From Clostridia bacterium (GTDB lineage Bacteria; Bacillota; Clostridia; Oscillospirales; Acutalibacteraceae): DNA of 51,214 bases. The notes under the pieces were generated by a model, which did not search any database, was not told the origin of the DNA, and was given only the letters and a program-made list of their open reading frames with translations. Of the stretch, positions 48,801 through 51,017 are shown in pieces (positions within the stretch are counted from its first letter, which is position 1; the number at the start of each line of letters is the position of its first letter). The position numbers and the translations under genes were made by a program. The DNA lies in assembly GCA_017435865.1 (NCBI GenBank), contig JAFSEF010000058.1, forward strand, positions 1 to 51,214, written 5' to 3'.

Positions 48801-50943
48801 GAACCTGCTGTACAACATCAACGCCGGCACCATCTCCGCACTGCTCAAGAACCTGCTTGGTTCTGTCTACGGCTTGCTTGGTGCAATCGGTCAGGATCTC
48901 TCTGTTGACGGTCTGATCGCCGATCTGATTGGTATCGAAAACGAATACTTCAGCATCGAAAACTTCAGCCTGCAGGATGTCTTCTATCTGATTGAACACT
49001 TCACCGGCCTTAACATCAGTGCAGCAGTCTATGACGAGTCACATCCTGTTGAAATCGATGACTTCTATCTTGGTATCATCGAAAAGTACACTTCCGCTAA
49101 CACCTCCACCGCCTACAGAATGGTATTCCCGGCAACCAGCACCGACTACGAAGTCGGCGGTGCAGTGCCTGAAGACCGTGCAGACCTGCTTGCAATCATC
49201 GTTGGTCTCCTTGTTGACGTAATCAACTTCGAAGGCAACCGTGAAGCAATCAATGAACTGATCGGCGAAGGTGCTTGGGAAGCAATCTATGCAGTCCTTC
49301 ATCTTGAAGAGTTCGAAATGCAGCAGTTCGATTGGCTGTATTGGGAATATGCCGATACGGGACTTATCTTCGCTCCTGCTAAGAACTCGCTCCTGTTCGA
49401 AACTGCATACGGTAAGTACTTCACAAAGGAAATGGCAAACGACATCGTAACCCACTTCGATGAATTTGTTGACACATGGATCCGCTTGTTGGGTATTGAA
49501 AGCCTGATCGACGGCATGACCTTCGACAGCCTTGAAGAACTCCTCAACGAACTGCTCAACGAATATCTGTACACTGCAGACATCGGCAACTCCATCCTCG
49601 ATGCACTTGTCGGCCTGCTTGACAGCATCAAAGATATCGATCCCGACGGTTACATCCTCGGCCTCGTCAAAGAACTTCTTGGTGTAGACCTTACTCAGCT
49701 TGGAAACATCAGAATTGTTTCCACTGCAGAAGAAGCTGCTCAGTATAACGGCTCCAGCTACACGGTTTACACCGTAGAAAAGGGCGACACCGAAAGCTTC
49801 ATCAATGCTCTTTCCGGCATTCTTGAACCTCTCACTCCGTTGCTTGCATGGTTGCTGTGCAACGAACCGCTGTCCTTCTTCTATGACCACGAAGGTTACG
49901 ATGCAATCACCCTTCTTGGTGGTGAAGGTTATGCCTACGCTCTGATCCCGCTGCTCGAAGCTCTCGGTTGCCCGGCTGACAGTATCCTGACTCCCGAAGA
50001 GTACTACGCAGCAGCTGAAGCTGATCCCGCAAACATGATCGGCAATATCCTCAGACCGATCGCTGCAAGACTTTCTGACTTCGCAGCAGATCCGGCTATG
50101 GAACTGCTTGAACTCCTGCCCGCATTGATCTACTTCATCAACTCCAACGGTGTTGATACTGTAGTCAAGAACCTGCTGCACGGTGTATTCGGTGTTCTGG
50201 ATGCACTCCAGCCGTTGCTTGGTGATGTCAATGCTTATGAACTTGTCGGTATCCCGGATCTCGGAACACTCGACTTCGCAGGCATTCTTGAACTTGCTCT
50301 CAGCAGTGTTGAAGAAGACCTCGGCATGAGCATCGCAAGACCTGCATACAATGCAATTCTTGAGTTCACGCATGGTGAAATCGTTTCCTTCCAGTCTAAG
50401 AACGGTCAGATCGCTTATACTATGAAGTATAACGACGAATCCGCAGACAGAGGCGACATGATCACCGTCCTTCTCCGCTTCGTTCTCACCTTCGCAACGC
50501 TTGGCGACAACATCACTGCCATCAAGCTGATGCTGAAGGATTCCGTAAATGAAGACGCATTCAAGTTCATCTGTGCTCTCCTTGACAACCTTAAGGATAT
50601 GGGATCCACTGCAGACGGTATTGATAAGATGCTGTATACCATCTACTACATCTTCTACGCTCTGTACCATGCAGGTAAGGAAACCCTGAACTGGCTGGAT
50701 GACACCAATGACAACTTCCTGTTCCTGTGCGATCTGTTCAAGAACAGTAAGGACGATACCCTCAGCGGTCTTTGGAACGACCTCAACGGCTTCGTCGAAA
50801 AGAATGAAATTGAAGATATCGTTAACCCCGATCCGATGGATCCGAATCCCGGTATCGCCGGTAATGGTCAGATCTCCTTCTGGCAGAAGATCATTGAATT
50901 CTTCCAGAAGATCGCCGACTGGTTCAAGAACCTGTTCAGCTAA
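19150..50943 (+). CDS. Giant secreted repeat protein, about 10,597 residues
   Basis: One uninterrupted frame of 31.8 kb; I do not recognise the family. A basic MKRVLRN and hydrophobic core (LCVFLAIIMAFSSF) form a signal peptide, probably cleaved near SAEA. Residues to about 900 are unique. Two diverged units follow, then from residue 2307 sixteen recognisable tandem units of 428-794 residues sharing ordered blocks: WNYM, FKNYLTY, LFTADNLNSIK, a WLLFG hydrophobic helix, EGYKYGL, YFINANG, FTGLEIT, FYMGxI and ITILLSFLLE. DxDxDG calcium-type loops recur. The end is a Pro/Asp linker and an aromatic amphipathic tail, with no LPXTG or late transmembrane anchor. AAAAGGAG is eight bases before ATG 19150; a second start at 19081 with AAAGGTG is possible. 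The protein is Leu/Asp/Glu-rich, poor in Cys, and strongly codon-optimised in its 3' two thirds. Promoter and terminator are its own. A structural or adhesive surface role is inference. Confidence 0.93.
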   Translation: MKRVLRNTLCVFLAIIMAFSSFQMSAGNIAEKLGLRISAEAAAAVDSDELKNVWLNGKHLVSGNQTVNEFLASLTATSNKLEVAELSGLSGRDMWTAYYILNYIAEDYYFLNGTNKTGSSSFTTDSAAENLVNVLGADYRTAILNLVSPAGTDAVEYLGRKKVTIQRTGQAPGQANTIDMSTTYATNAADADAYNNVQTFSKEIRLNTTVANFISSYEDYKDLNTYPIWTSVTATLVNAQKSSDSGVSYTETQASKASSCESPGDLPALGTYTRTMERWHELQHFEIGANRPSTTVTDTDGTQLGINEAILSYGDFVTGGAFNTHWSAWAASDDDSYIYDMDATDRDNLIAAYETKHNNYKTVVGAGVPVNVLGTIFTAYNSTIGGDGKDPAGNTTAYASYNAFYDKLVAVANVSQYKDMADWFMGTLAVDGLYVYNYDTDYINSFATDSNATVKAEYDAIEKIYNISTGYLAAFNELTETEKKNLISVLEASFGINYNSQVADRMAQLQLYKDYYELYAAYEYVNFRMKNGTSSVYTKEDYKNGDGTTIGLQQYSSYEHKENAVSDEILADAPADMRAKLAVIKNYEDSAAFAALFGDGFDFATLDNFVKALDHERSYRGIDYNYKNSAAFAWFEANKNETWLTKDLIVLLSTYGTAASYAKDWKESKTAAANGTSGYEALTPTEIDQIFGATYEQDPVDATVKEIDDAIYQVIFNQLLHLLGVAGYDVTVGGVTVTLGADVANMNGDVKADKIRSVNARTARLLNELLDDIDHALYYWYTGADVYVRSSNNYVSFASSGYTAYPVSSQANLLTDTRKNNLITMYSLLDDCKAAYDAYGKDLVATLKGKLDFDDGNGDNIGGDGYYTIRHAQAYSDIAREGSNFSSTLPAEEDDYVLSVHRVEHMLEKLDDFLTSSDFINLIAPDSGAANLTAWLQNLIGDLVFSDEMINTIVGLLFPMLTDLLEGLLKEELKTIPLDIKDGALELQTTIHLYLDGETKNDRYTPVSLPDAFKQIGLPLYPLHLAETLTSKNETKYSTLIKLLNQCGRYWNSSVIDLNGDGSVSSKELGYLGVEWGLDDITNPEQRFNAFLSVIGDIFSGIIPLLQCLFCNLTYTKTVNNLAYAHAPEVYLKYSVTLSTDQPLALFLEEGTLSIKGLDLYNNLWLSLFETLFFNDYISSPYYVSDFNVTTEKPFSSSFGNSANGTDSYQFAKCLFMPVYATIVKVSQAPLNTVLNLLPNIMFILASDWIQPHITRLKLYLSVYDVDGAIDTSNSGALGDFASIFQGIIWGFIEFNDIEIDLGGMLNLEELIGAPLNDLDGILRAFLDPEIASLLPEINELEIATLGTFGEHYSPARTFNPLGGDPGMYYAVDADIADVFYYLIQFVLNFASANGGANLENLLGLDLGSIKVDMIGLDLKKLLTTLNPAQVIAALVELFCPNTTNKTNSNDRDLAGIGEYKDGTSPYALTNWDWFYPTENSIFFKTVQDISAAEFVYLDNENNWTLDKAEFFYNNAIGLVDAILGLVLTDEDSQAYKDFHVVGGGSSANYLRNMIEQLFSSDGAWNVVELMAYTLGSVLGSLPAPVLNIFKDNFGINVNRWFETYGYMFYGEYFEEDGYYQPFDVANGLTEGTTHLTKVAHDIVPQYECIFCVDNDVFKENADGTETLVKAGIRDENGELRGNNYPLSGNLLEYYDVDFDYQADTSNYKNFRCHNCGNQLIISYGTDELTNEITIPANSVGEKDYTMTVTDAEGNPMLNADGTEVTKVIGRTYYTYDGTWTTIDNGNEVKFYIPDNKFYQGANGDYYLPDSQWEDQFKRVKIIRKALPAAQAEAEEIERAYNRFEYEVWFDWNGDGNFDPDAIINTYDREIFVAYTMYMMEDLAPLFNLLLLGEDAVLFDGAFTLVGFNAYDSVLLPLWELLEICSDEMTELTGQTAALSADGYLEYIRSNSNASDPTYDEETGYSNAGAVAGITYLTEQLFTWIDWVLTNDEGGKNMVQKIFDLLPNLFYGLQSNLLSNAIFNLIHFAIVLVDIIRPIFDLDLNALLRNLLFDLLVEYNDDLNENLTDPDCGCEVIAVPTLEDAPDQETEPEAYDKWLAEDYEQYVAALEVYEAYKAQHSYGGAHYKANKDKNPTTPAAVAILDVENLTLQAILQIVQNLFGFKFSPIHYALEGIALTAERDADKDGEMEYYGIESYVSLSNYSWTDIDNNGKKDDAVTDATGTVLRSTDSMPVATRLNYYGPDSVTLLVSILLDLLHIDANRTALDRLLFSDGSLGDGFTSEGLFSALDTLFTEVEFDYSREPNWDYLAEDFVADWNGDGEDEKWEGTAAQMQWLYADTTDLSMYHSIYYLSYVTDWTYETADGIYDSFDAILNMVAGLIEIDGKTYENLPDLLNGLLNDMLFTDEMAGTIVDLLGTVLNLLPPVVFQLVDTIFDTNIADDIVSDTKSPDDQLGDDILETREKDENGNPVYGWYKYFDHIVTAIDDAGVRTYEFVVGSEYATEETVIEKQPVVDDATGEAVLDGEDNPVMKDVEVKVVTYDFGIDDFDDPAEKQEAFFQFITDLLQPAAYLLGWIFIGADYRFFFTMGEGIKYQQIQGDGGKTYYDIVFDKGGDLDGDGDDPNDFGDDSIILNGGMGYQYGLVPIFEAFGLECLPAQNFYTFDEQGNVADIKVHDFLAHFVDILQQLINAILYPTVDDMFYMAEGDTTVNTIDWLIDKLPNLIYFINCNGLSVAVNNILANFANFLNILNSVLEESIDINALIASVGLDMNNINLGSIFKILESVLGIHVNDSMLHFLETLYIGEIKPYQSANQRPAYRMACTDKEDQADVITILISLLLDVLMDQGSYAQDTYKVQVSHDDGTYDEENGIMIPPADGWEDVTTTETYSGAEWKLSQNDGIYTLTKPQYNEDGSVKKDDAGNVINDTLVIDSADYLNLNLTDEVVTYHVISYDNAGVTEKVSFDASEWKYEVADGVYTLTKTTTDADGNETTETVTYKATDYEDLDYESVEVTYYHFTSVNTKIGVFNQDKDGTTVTEDAPWPTGDWYRYVYESTEIINYNNLSAIDRLIGVEEGKPGLVENIIALLDTKFTDYKNVDWYYFDKNVELLPGNVTNEGDIIYTDDKNGDKVGVRDINYLTYGNDWTYETAAYLAYGIEELVSTILSMTGAEETDIAALLGGMLDIYNGATLESIRSLVADLMESLDEVIFNLVDALLGVSISEWNDYRFASLEDVAIVTEKIGEDGNPVLDKNGNPVTEITGYYPAFTYTYNTYIENGYVLDENGNTYMNDNGTPDDMSDDYPIFQFKATKHVVEITEEELFARDDAGNFTRLVWDDAAKLYYFTVDYHHDDVTDEIEGTVTNGEVETNAKFYLVRPDDETTTNIAEDRDDFVNGLSKLVGSISRVIGWLLFGQEYEFFVGQDNYYYDEYTTTDGGATWSATGNTLAGDTVVTATIDGTTKTDMAYRLYGKEYTDGNTKYVVNADVLLRINGGLGYSTGLVLLLEALGCENLHSVEYYTDKETGDINVKQAITDLLNSVFVRLDEILADPINVALDEVLPNLIYFINSNGLGTAINNIAGFALNILDAIAESGILEEPIDVSSLILGLFEDILVDKNYKFDIAQLKLKDIFALAEAITGMKINEVVGSKLDYFYLGHIEQYISAGGEYNENGEFENYLAYKMVLDTQDGKPLYDAEGNLLPSEDRAALITIIISFLLDVMEYQVDGQYVNANALDSLLNLEPGALAGIVKIVKGEYVNAQKAPIDWFYFDKTVDLNNLPTTDEGATDIALTYRADHTINYLNYPNWWNERFVDTLDSNLNNIVDAVLAMTASEGEEPQTLDDLLGGLLNGLLTAETAQSLFDTLSGLLGNLDKAITDLLDALLEIDLSVWDGIAFADMVTDAEGVTAWTTTYDTYTDTTTDKDGNTIFDEATKTTVELAVKNTDVQIATDENGLDYFFYTVPFSVLNEDGKIVENTTEYKYYVVNNYSTRDFANALSVVLSPAFPLLDWLLFGSSFEFFHPSADDNGTLSLINLKGGHGYKFGLVPIFEALGVPATSLPDVTRDGVQYKSEDLFADIIAAVLDYVLWLLKTDADGTTPIDKVLGVLLNLIYFINANGLAASVQNLVGGLLNILDAVNGTGLIEDDISLEGLLGSLLEDTLPEGFSLFDDKGNIVLDLMAIFTLVEGFVDLEITDVFKNADGTLAPEKLDNFFVGKMKAFTSSNGDLAFKMVYGADYAQSKGDFLTIIINMLLEVVAYTDPANGIDNAAALDTMLETEGLVSGIVKLLTTTLDIEYSDINWNYMGGTVEETEINGEKVVSNISLASLNRYVTYLSYSNDWSEGLAETLGYELNTIISAVMSLINGEEDVNLVDMLLGKGFTLYKEEYLESISVMLTELLFEVEPIWVNLVGSLVQAELEAQKVDKYTLLKFNTEKNDWEETDEYVLDLGQDLGFEPNQSFVEGEGEEAVTYKYRKDAKQVTVSKLGQYTEFKEDDPATTDVNEAKVSFVNALCEILAPLNPILSWLFFGEDIAFFTDNATGEKDLIKLPGANGYSEGFVLLFEALGCHVPGKDGLNTAETYYNAETKKYDSIAALRDILLAVADRIDELLADPINGIIDLIPELLYFINANGLSVVINNALASVLALLEEVNKLDLGFSLDVKQIVNDLVNDLLGEDVDTFNIDDVNIGVVISIVEGWIGLDLHTFLNDDDRDGFAEVTDRMDGIEILSKFYIGDIVRYESGSGKPAFKMVFEAKTDYITTRTEDRGDMLTILLSYLLEAATYKYNYTDENGKTATFSNAAVLDEMLGTDGMVSMIVDLLISLGIIDISYLTVDWAYAGVKVTDDTIDAINANLKPGEEPYEVGEIKLNDRFINYLSYKNDWNKDIATTLNNELPALVDTIIGMVSDYDSLGEMLSGSFTLYTAEYLEAIIGLIEQLYDLVNAQLIELIDLMLDLDLSRLNGIHFIDEADLYVDGKAVYNGTEVTVQEGTKMNMDCFDYTLVEESYEIHKLNAETNEFEATGEFVVGTYTQAANGAEFVDETDETVKYVYKENVNTTYTVYIVDADNAETPDVNEAKNDFITGISYILGALKSLFAFLFFGDDISFFNKFGYVDGKPVDTIRLAGADGYSKGLALLLEALGCTDPNVEVKTETTGMMKKDIYLMEDGTYNVDYFINDLATSLLNRVDEILANPVEEVFNLLPELLYFINANGLSVAVINLLGAVYGVLEYVDKAGIVDMSLDINALVGGLIGIEGINIEQLDLTAVFQIVEQFVDLEITNVLNAKDEEGLDYNKLEQFYVGRIYAYDSASCDAEKGETAYKMAYTTTEGKGDMITILVSFLLEVAIYNGYQDVYTLESFDGTNWVAVTEEVDGVEEPVTITGYWTKVLDSETVYINGASAATATEGALRYVWTEEVPVNNVAVLEDMLKTDGMVQKIVNLLTQKGVVIDYLPINWNYMGAEMDENGNIDLDTVPKFEMNYLLYENDWQYATPAALMGGLDKIISTVLTLTGAEFSSVSELIANSFTIYNASLLETIAEALQGLLSSLDAILVDLIDMILGTDISRFNGLGFIDYAKVFKNGNYEFAGETVSIIDNYDDSGLSAFNVSLAVYAVNAYDEATGTWVRTDDTILHDEYIEYFGDDKNDKYTELFTTVDRTYLIIGEGEAAKTDFVYGLSYILKSIASVFAWLLFDDEIAFFHKNGTDSDGDGVTDDILFINGADGYSKGLVLLLEALGCKMKPKSEYAVKDENGAVVSYDCEAFIDDLALALFNRVDAILADPINQVIALLPNLIYFINAEGLSVALINMLQAVYHLLDDINDLGVDLDINELIAGLFTEEGKEAPDIDIEHIDLLMVFEVVEYFTGLEITEIFEVTDEDGNVSSKIDRFYIGEIVKNTESAYDGASYYMQFATKTTDENGKVSQYAEDAADMLTILLSFLLEIVLYKNGDVNNAAALDNLLGLEDFSIGTVVELLRDAGLTISGYLNFEWNYMNGTETTDADGNLIGITLPTTAFKNYLTYNNNWDEDTAESLILGLPEILADVLHIIDSDVTIDAANATINDVLKALDVELTLDFFTYDNLMMIKEAIAGLLGSISDYMEIITAVDDILRLDLGAYANMTFTEYENSDPAKFADGLWTIIAPIEGILDWLLFGDSYAFFFQNQDIDGNGTIDDLIELAGANGYEEGLVYLLEMLLGEYVFDENGNNRLAVVRENGVVNTEKTMKAVITTALDFVNGLLDMKLADGIDFIFNLITELLYFINANGVSVALLNTLAVAYNLVGLLNKSGLFELDLNALLTGLLGYPIDIENTDLRYLIGLVENFTGFAIADIFNYEEDGVIKNKLDSFYMGEIVSYTTASGETAFRMQFADGATEYGAGVAEDKADFITILVSFLLETILYEGSQEIYTVYEKDGDNWTATDKTAVGYYKQAVHGNEIIVGDYMFKYTKTVTVSNAAVLNDLIGSEDLDLSKIVALLNKFGMKLDVRDYIQFDWNYMGGEETRDEDGNLVNISLPTTAFKNYLTYKNNWSEDVAEGLDAALIDIVIMVLNNEKITKTTTVNQLIATLTESNFSLYTAENLNMIKNALINLLEGLDDYMGLVTKVDGILGLDLSKYNLEEMPDYTFTGASETSFINGLVDILAPLEGLLSFLLFGGSYAFFHDNATGEEDLLKLTGAEGYKYGLGVLLEVLGIAAPNVDGIEDFRGKMRAILTALAGFINTILNKPLASDPQTGTVGAVDYILGLIPNLIYFINANGLSVAVLNLLAAAYKLVNALNESGLLTLNLNELLADLLFKDENKTAPYIDIEKIDLVMIFEIVEYFVDFKIIDVVTKNKLDKFYIGQLTKYDSVAGWDAYRMSFADTYTDYGVGAVEDRADFITILLSFALEVLMYGDNPKVLDEMIGSEDISIAGIVNMLTTLGVPGYLGYSWNYMGGTAILDENSKLIDIELPTTAFKNYLTYENDWNEDTAEALFVGLADILVDVFALLGKEGITKETTVEQLIVSLTGSGLEIFTAANLNSIKTMLTDLLGSLDAYIVQLISSVDDLLGLDIAAYQTMPDFEYTGNDIDLFVDGLVTLLAPLSGLLGWLLFGDNYAFFHHSNTDENKDGVADNLIELPGAEGYKYGLGVLLEAITGKTAPTVDGLADNTAKLDAVLSYVGAFVKDVMAMNLEDAIDFIFNLIAELLYFINANGLSVAVLNLLAGAYSLVDTLNKKGYVDLDLNALLGDVLFTDENKTAPDFAIEKIDLLMVFEIVEYFTGLEFTNIVGNKKLQKFYIGDITAYDSVAGYTAFRMALAEGETTYGAGVAEDKADLITIILSFVIEALLYDVNAAAIDNMINSDDFSVETIVALIAKLGIPVDYRYYKWNYMGGKQVTMDGYIYSIELPTEGFKNYLTYANNWTEEAAEGLMAELPGLLVSLLGGEDFDGTIASLLGDFELFTAENLNSIRTALVDLLGNLDDYMKLISKVDGILNVDLSLYDEIEPFVFNENESASAQFVDGLVELLVPISGLLDFILFGDDYEFFYYNKTYYEGRPELRDLITIAGAEGYKYGLAVLLEALGVDAPNVDGLATTAEKLDAILSAVAKFVDDVLNMQLADAINFALDLVANLLYFINANGISVAVINLLGCAYNAVEDLNDSKLLELNLNELLAGLLFTDENKKAPEFDIEKIDLLMIINVVEYFTGLKITDWMSEYKLKNFYMGEINSYDSVAGYKGFRMTLATPDGIADYKKTHVEDQADLVTIILSFALELLLYPGNAAVLDEMLGLDGISIDGIVKLVKKLGVNINYQTYSWDYMVGDKIGDYADGESIYEDDLLVDIKLPTEGFKNYLTYENNWDEDTAEALMQNLPTLLVDILALTGTEGITADSTVNDLIVLLVGGGLDIFTADNLNSIKTALVDLLANLEDYMDLILAVDGILGVDLGAYATMAEFSYEGDNIDLFIDGLVTLLTPISGLLGWLLFGDSYAFFHYNETDADGDGVADDLLVLPGSEGYKYGLGVLLEALTGKTAPSVDGMSNVEALDAVLTYVGQFINEVFNMKLGEAIDFVLNLVNELLYFINANGLSVMLLNLLASAYSLVEKLNSEGILDLNLNELLGGLLFTDETKEAPDFRIENTNLLVVFEIVEYFTGLEFTEVVGAAKIENFYMGVIEAYDSVAGYKAFRMTFGAEDENGNLPTYADNLIEDKADLVTILLSFVLEVLFYADETTNNAAVLNSMLGLEGISLVDIVALVKALGINTPNYLYYNWNYMHGEVETEVVNGKEVIKSINISDREFKNYLTYQNNWDEATAETLMAKLPNLLVQILGMTGTEVAADATLNDIIATFSGSGLSLFTADNLNMIKNALINLLAGLDDYMTIITSVDGILGLDLGAYTAENMPDYTFSGSDADAFVAGLVDILEPISGLLEWLLFGGSYAFFHDSATGEEDLLVLPGSEGYKYGLGVLLEALGIVAPDVDDMATFEEKMTAILGAVADFVEEVLAMNIEQAIDFVLNLLTNLIYFINANGLSVAILNLLASVYDLVKELNADGVINLNLNELLSGLLFTDEEKTAPYINIEEIDLLMVFNVVEYFLDVEITSWMSVVDKETGKIVDGYKLDNFYMGNITAYDSVAGYKGFKMSLLKPDGEAGDYAKTLVEDQADLVTIILSFALELLLYPKNAEAIDALIGSEDFSIAGIVDLVRGLGDLTHTTITFNWNYFNGPEGTIVKDGKEYITYTPADDKSYREFKNYLTYGNSWSETTAELLDTSLISIVEMVLDMTGVEINKIGDLLGDDFTLYKAEYINTIKDALVGLLTDLSDYMDLISTVDGILGVDLAAYDKMTEPFEFEDGDSAAFINYLYEVLQPVEGLLAWLLFGESYGFFYYNQLKEGKPVEMIVLAGADGYTNGLALILEALGVKAADISELETTEEKFKAILTSVVVFIDEILNGSLEEVIDKALALIVNLLYFINANGLSAALINFLAAAYNIVNLLNSSGLVDLDLNELLSGLFEDKDGDGEPDVKLDIENTNLLTLVEVLEYFLGMEITDIFEYIDPKTGETQSKIRNFYMGHVEQYDSVGDAPAFKMLLGKADGKAGDYAQTLVEDRADFITILLSFLLEVVLYDTNALALDNLLGTDGMVAMIVALVESLGNFDIEYVDFNWNYMHDTSENKDAGYVDNSEPKDGIYDEILLPDRYINYFNTYTQNMWTEQKAQFLASNIDSIVADIMKLVNGEDAGDVDLIGMLLGEDFTIYKAEYLESITTAIPGLLESLDKSLVDIIGMVLGVDLTGYANMHFVGMSKDEANEKYDDSDEFGLYYTEGDAKYYIIRDEFAEADFINGLCAIVKPIENVLSWLLFGGSYSFFHHNNTDENGDGVADDLLVIAGADGYSNGLALLLEALGVKAPRVAYDNKGNIDATATLHALLTALAARISELLADPIDNIVALLPNLLYFINSNGLSVAILNTLASVYNALAVVQENGPALGIDEETLATLDLNKLIGSLLDDTGLEIDLENTDLVAVFNIVEALTGLEITDVVGYLKIDRFYLGQIKAYDTVSDFEAFRMSYSADEDAGDMLTILLSFLIEVLLYGDNAKVLDDMVGTDGMITAIVNYLVSDAVITYSMINWNYMEGTVVTEENIDELNAGLAEDDKFELGDIKLPADRFIHYLEYGNNWTEETSEYIFENIDAIVEMVFGIINSDAEDQQTLSDLILGFFNPDEDLYTAAMLDDLAVMLADLIGQLGESLVDLIGILLGVDLSSFSKMRYADYDASASYQTDRAHDLYYTEANGVKTYAIADRTDFVDAICMMLEPTYEILDWLLFGGEIAFFVDSKDADKGQDDLISLVGAEGFMAGLVPVLEILFVDMGTVSSDVNGEFNTAVVLPQLLTALMNRIDEIIADPIDEVLNIIPNLLYNINAGTISALLKNLLGSVYGLLGAIGQDLSVDGLIADLIGIENEYFSIENFSLQDVFYLIEHFTGLNISAAVYDESHPVEIDDFYLGIIEKYTSANTSTAYRMVFPATSTDYEVGGAVPEDRADLLAIIVGLLVDVINFEGNREAINELIGEGAWEAIYAVLHLEEFEMQQFDWLYWEYADTGLIFAPAKNSLLFETAYGKYFTKEMANDIVTHFDEFVDTWIRLLGIESLIDGMTFDSLEELLNELLNEYLYTADIGNSILDALVGLLDSIKDIDPDGYILGLVKELLGVDLTQLGNIRIVSTAEEAAQYNGSSYTVYTVEKGDTESFINALSGILEPLTPLLAWLLCNEPLSFFYDHEGYDAITLLGGEGYAYALIPLLEALGCPADSILTPEEYYAAAEADPANMIGNILRPIAARLSDFAADPAMELLELLPALIYFINSNGVDTVVKNLLHGVFGVLDALQPLLGDVNAYELVGIPDLGTLDFAGILELALSSVEEDLGMSIARPAYNAILEFTHGEIVSFQSKNGQIAYTMKYNDESADRGDMITVLLRFVLTFATLGDNITAIKLMLKDSVNEDAFKFICALLDNLKDMGSTADGIDKMLYTIYYIFYALYHAGKETLNWLDDTNDNFLFLCDLFKNSKDDTLSGLWNDLNGFVEKNEIEDIVNPDPMDPNPGIAGNGQISFWQKIIEFFQKIADWFKNLFS
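21839..26067 (+). repeat. Diverged repeat units of the giant protein
   Basis: Recognisable but degraded block order: LVFSDEMINTIVGLL (near 21975), LPNIMFILASDW (near 22860), NWDWFYPTEN (near 23563), FNLLLLGEDAVLF (near 24808), LPNLFYGLQSNLLSNAIFNLI (near 25165) and VTLLVSILLDLLH (near 25890) correspond to blocks of the clear units downstream. A dockerin/EF-hand-like DLNGDGSVSSKEL begins at residue 1057 and two CxxC pairs lie at residues 1649/1652 and 1713/1716. Confidence 0.55.
26068..50691 (+). repeat. Sixteen tandem repeat units inside the giant gene
   Basis: Taking the Trp of the W-N/D/Y-Y-M motif as unit start, units begin at 26068, 28450, 30448, 32050, 33652, 35512, 37111, 38620, 39925, 41236, 42520, 43879, 45223, 46558, 47950 and 49333. 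All intervals are multiples of three. Lengths fall from 794 and 666 residues in the first two to 428-464 in the last eight. In the unit at 41236 the blocks lie at about: FKNYLTY 41308, LFTAENLNSI 41452, hydrophobic FILFG helix 41629-41712, EGYKYGL 41780, YFINANG 41974, LLFTDENK 42100, NFYMG 42235, TIILSFALE 42367. The matching Tyr of YF/YNIN lies at 27325, 29842, 31483, 33025, 34765, 36526, 37918, 39388, 40696, 41974, 43309, 44638, 45976, 47428, 48811 and 50131. Confidence 0.88.
27715..28215 (+). repeat. Internal 75-residue duplication in a variable loop of unit 1
   Basis: Within the first clear unit, two consecutive strand-rich segments share EWKLSQNDGIYTLTK and EWKYEVADGVYTLTK. Their Trp codons lie 225 bases apart (27832 and 28057), so this is a tandem duplication of 75 residues inserted after the ITILISLLLDV helix. 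Confidence 0.7.
50824..50943 (+). other. C-terminal Pro/Asp linker and aromatic amphipathic tail of the giant protein
   Basis: NPDPMDPNPG (residues 10559-10568) is followed by a Gly-rich stretch and a final helix-like segment with Trp, Phe and Lys at regular spacing (SFWQKIIEFF, ADWFKNLFS). There is no sortase motif. A similar aromatic tail occurs, from memory, on other large surface proteins of gut Clostridia, so it may be a sorting or membrane-association signal; this is inference. Confidence 0.55.
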
Positions 50944-50983
50944 ATCGTTTACGAAAAGTGAACAAGCAAACTAAATAGCGCAG

Positions 50984-51017
50984 CCGCCCCGATTCCGAAA
51001 GGAACCGGGGCGGTTTT
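50984..51017 (+). terminator. Terminator of the giant gene
   Basis: A 13-position stem CCGCCCCGATTCC with GGAACCGGGGCGG (one mismatch), loop GAAA, then TTTT, 41 bases after the stop codon. Confidence 0.88.

Noticed and set aside
31645-48999. A 5,784-codon open frame on the minus strand inside the giant gene
   Set aside because: It is in exact codon register with the sense gene and exists only because the sense gene avoids TTA, CTA and TCA. Its product is a repetitive Val/Phe/Cys/His-rich string mirroring the sense repeats, with no signal peptide or ribosome binding site. The sense frame has signal peptide, repeats, promoter and terminator.
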